Assembly: GCA_030696545.1 (NCBI GenBank)
Contig: JAUYSA010000007.1
Coordinates: 1 to 6,665, forward strand
DNA from: Hyphomonadaceae bacterium
Lineage (GTDB): Bacteria > Pseudomonadota > Alphaproteobacteria > Caulobacterales > Hyphomonadaceae
Length of the DNA: 6,665 bases
Reading direction: 5' to 3'
Position numbers and translations under genes: made by a program. A model generated the notes under the pieces. The model saw only the letters and a program-made list of their open reading frames with translations, was not told the DNA's origin and ran no database searches. Position 1 is the first letter of the stretch. Every line of letters begins with the position of its first letter. This document shows positions 6,077-6,665 of the stretch, in pieces.

Positions 6077-6172
6077 GTGCTGGAGAGTTTGCTGAACGCC
6101 TGAAAACTCAACCGCCGAGAGGACAGAAAAGCAATCCCGGGAAACCCCGAAATGCCTCCGCTCTCTGCGATG

Positions 6173-6439
6173 TTACGAGTTGACTGCTTTGACGCGAGCG
6201 GCGAGGCGCGAAACTTTCCGCGACGCCGTGTTCTTGTGCAGGATGCCCTTCTGGACCGAGCGCATGATTTCCGGCTCGGCAGCTTTCAGGGCGGTGATCG
6301 CCGCTTTCTTGTCGCCAGACGCGACGGCTTCCTCGACCTTGCGGACGAAGGTGCGCACGCGCGACTTGCGGGATTTGTTGACCTCGGTCCGCCGCGCAAT
6401 CTTGCGCACCATTTTCTTGGCGGATTTCGTATTGGCCAT
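6173..6439 (-). CDS. rpsT: 30S ribosomal protein S20
   Basis: S20 binds 16S rRNA early in assembly of the small ribosomal subunit. The 88-residue protein has the usual length and the family's start MANTKSAKK, a very basic composition and long helical stretches, including the conserved segment around GILHKNTASRK near residues 66-76. Upstream, GGAAGA sits three bases and GGAG twelve bases before the ATG at 6439, so the ribosome site is not ideally spaced. Position between an enoyl-CoA hydratase gene and dnaA is a common alphaproteobacterial arrangement. The 416-bp gap to dnaA suggests the two are transcribed separately, or that rpsT read-through is controlled there. No residue appears anomalous. 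Confidence 0.97.
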   Translation of the reverse strand: MANTKSAKKMVRKIARRTEVNKSRKSRVRTFVRKVEEAVASGDKKAAITALKAAEPEIMRSVQKGILHKNTASRKVSRLAARVKAVNS

Positions 6440-6500
6440 CGGTCTTCCAAGCTCCGTTTACCCTGCCACCGGACGTGAACCGGGGGTTTTGGGGAGCGGC

Positions 6501-6529
6501 GTCTTAACAGCGGTCGCGCGGGCGGTCAA
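6501..6529 (-). promoter_or_regulatory. Candidate rpsT promoter
   Basis: On the minus strand TTGACC (6524-6529) is followed after 17 bases by TAAGAC (6501-6506). The -35 element is good and the -10 weak. It would give a leader of about 55 bases before rpsT. Confidence 0.4.
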
Positions 6530-6586
6530 TTCGCGGCTCGCATGATTTCGCGACGTTGCCCCAACGCCCGCTTTGCAAGGGCTTTC

Positions 6587-6665
6587 TTACTTATTCGAGA
6601 ACTTTGCCGGGCGCTTCTCCACGAAGGCGCTCATGCCTTCTTTCTGGTCATCGGTGGCGAACATG
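6587..6665 (-). CDS. Enoyl-CoA hydratase/isomerase family protein, C-terminal 25 residues (partial)
   Basis: The 25 visible codons read MFATDDQKEGMSAFVEKRPA and then KFSNK before a TAA stop at 6587-6589. The pattern FATDDQKEGMSAFVEKR-P-F is the typical carboxy-terminal end of crotonase-family enoyl-CoA hydratases, which hydrate trans-2-enoyl-CoA in fatty acid beta-oxidation. The active-site region is outside the window, so the exact substrate cannot be judged. The gene lies upstream of rpsT on the same strand, as in many alphaproteobacteria. The 147-bp gap contains a possible rpsT promoter, so the two need not share a transcript. Confidence 0.85.
   Translation of the reverse strand, partial: MFATDDQKEGMSAFVEKRPAKFSNK

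Larger units (their letters stand above)
5757..6172. other. dnaA-rpsT gap: regulatory region, no origin signature
   Basis: This 416-bp stretch is clearly less GC-rich than the flanking genes. It holds a dnaA promoter candidate, two GANTC sites and two palindromes, listed separately. I found no exact TTATCCACA box or box cluster on either strand, and only single TTAA half-sites of the CtrA motif (for example 5946-5949). I therefore do not call an origin here. A plus-strand reading frame crosses much of the region but lacks support as a gene. Confidence 0.6.

Noticed and set aside
6127..6150. Intrinsic terminator after rpsT
   Set aside because: The stem is only about four base pairs and the T-run is short and offset by several bases, so it is too weak to call.
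5757..6172. Replication origin in the dnaA-rpsT gap
   Set aside because: No canonical DnaA boxes or box cluster, and only isolated CtrA half-sites; in alphaproteobacteria the origin is often not next to dnaA.
6560..6586. Terminator after the enoyl-CoA hydratase gene
   Set aside because: GCCC and GGGC arms give a four-base stem with a nine-base loop and no T-run in the transcribed direction.

Overview
The window is a GC-rich replication-gene cluster from an alphaproteobacterium. All six genes lie on the minus strand. In transcription order (high to low coordinates) they are: the last codons of an enoyl-CoA hydratase-like gene, rpsT (ribosomal protein S20), dnaA (replication initiator), dnaN (beta clamp), recF (recombination/gap repair) and the N-terminal part of gyrB (gyrase subunit B, running out of the window at base 1). 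The order enoyl-CoA hydratase, rpsT, dnaA is common in alphaproteobacteria. The DnaA N-terminal domain reads most like that of Caulobacter, and GANTC motifs lie upstream of dnaA. I therefore infer a Caulobacterales/Hyphomonadaceae-type organism; the exact genus cannot be fixed from the sequence alone.

Layout: gyrB start to 793; a 38-bp gap with a hairpin; recF 832-1995; a 494-bp repeat-rich gap; dnaN 2490-3602; a 615-bp repeat-rich gap; dnaA 4218-5756; a 416-bp regulatory gap; rpsT 6173-6439; a 147-bp gap with a possible rpsT promoter; the end of the hydratase gene 6587-6665. recF and gyrB are close enough to be cotranscribed. dnaN and dnaA probably have their own transcription units, because a terminator-like hairpin follows dnaA and dnaN has its own long leader.

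The genes work together. DnaA opens the origin and starts replication, DnaN tethers the polymerase, GyrB supplies the ATPase of gyrase that relieves supercoiling ahead of the fork, and RecF acts on gapped DNA behind stalled forks. S20 belongs to the small ribosomal subunit and is a conserved neighbour.

The most notable observation is in DnaA. The DNA-binding domain is textbook, but the AAA+ domain is divergent. The position equivalent to the E. coli arginine finger Arg285 is Glu314, and the equivalents of Arg245 (pore, single-strand contact) and Arg270 (next to sensor 1) are Gly274 and Gln299. The second theme is a set of palindromic repeats in the two gaps flanking dnaN. Paired copies keep their stems by compensatory base changes, and one copy carries a nested second repeat. 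The third is the dnaA upstream region, with a promoter candidate next to a GANTC site and two adjacent palindromes further up. I saw no canonical DnaA-box cluster, so I do not call an oriC, and I found no clearly new multi-gene system.
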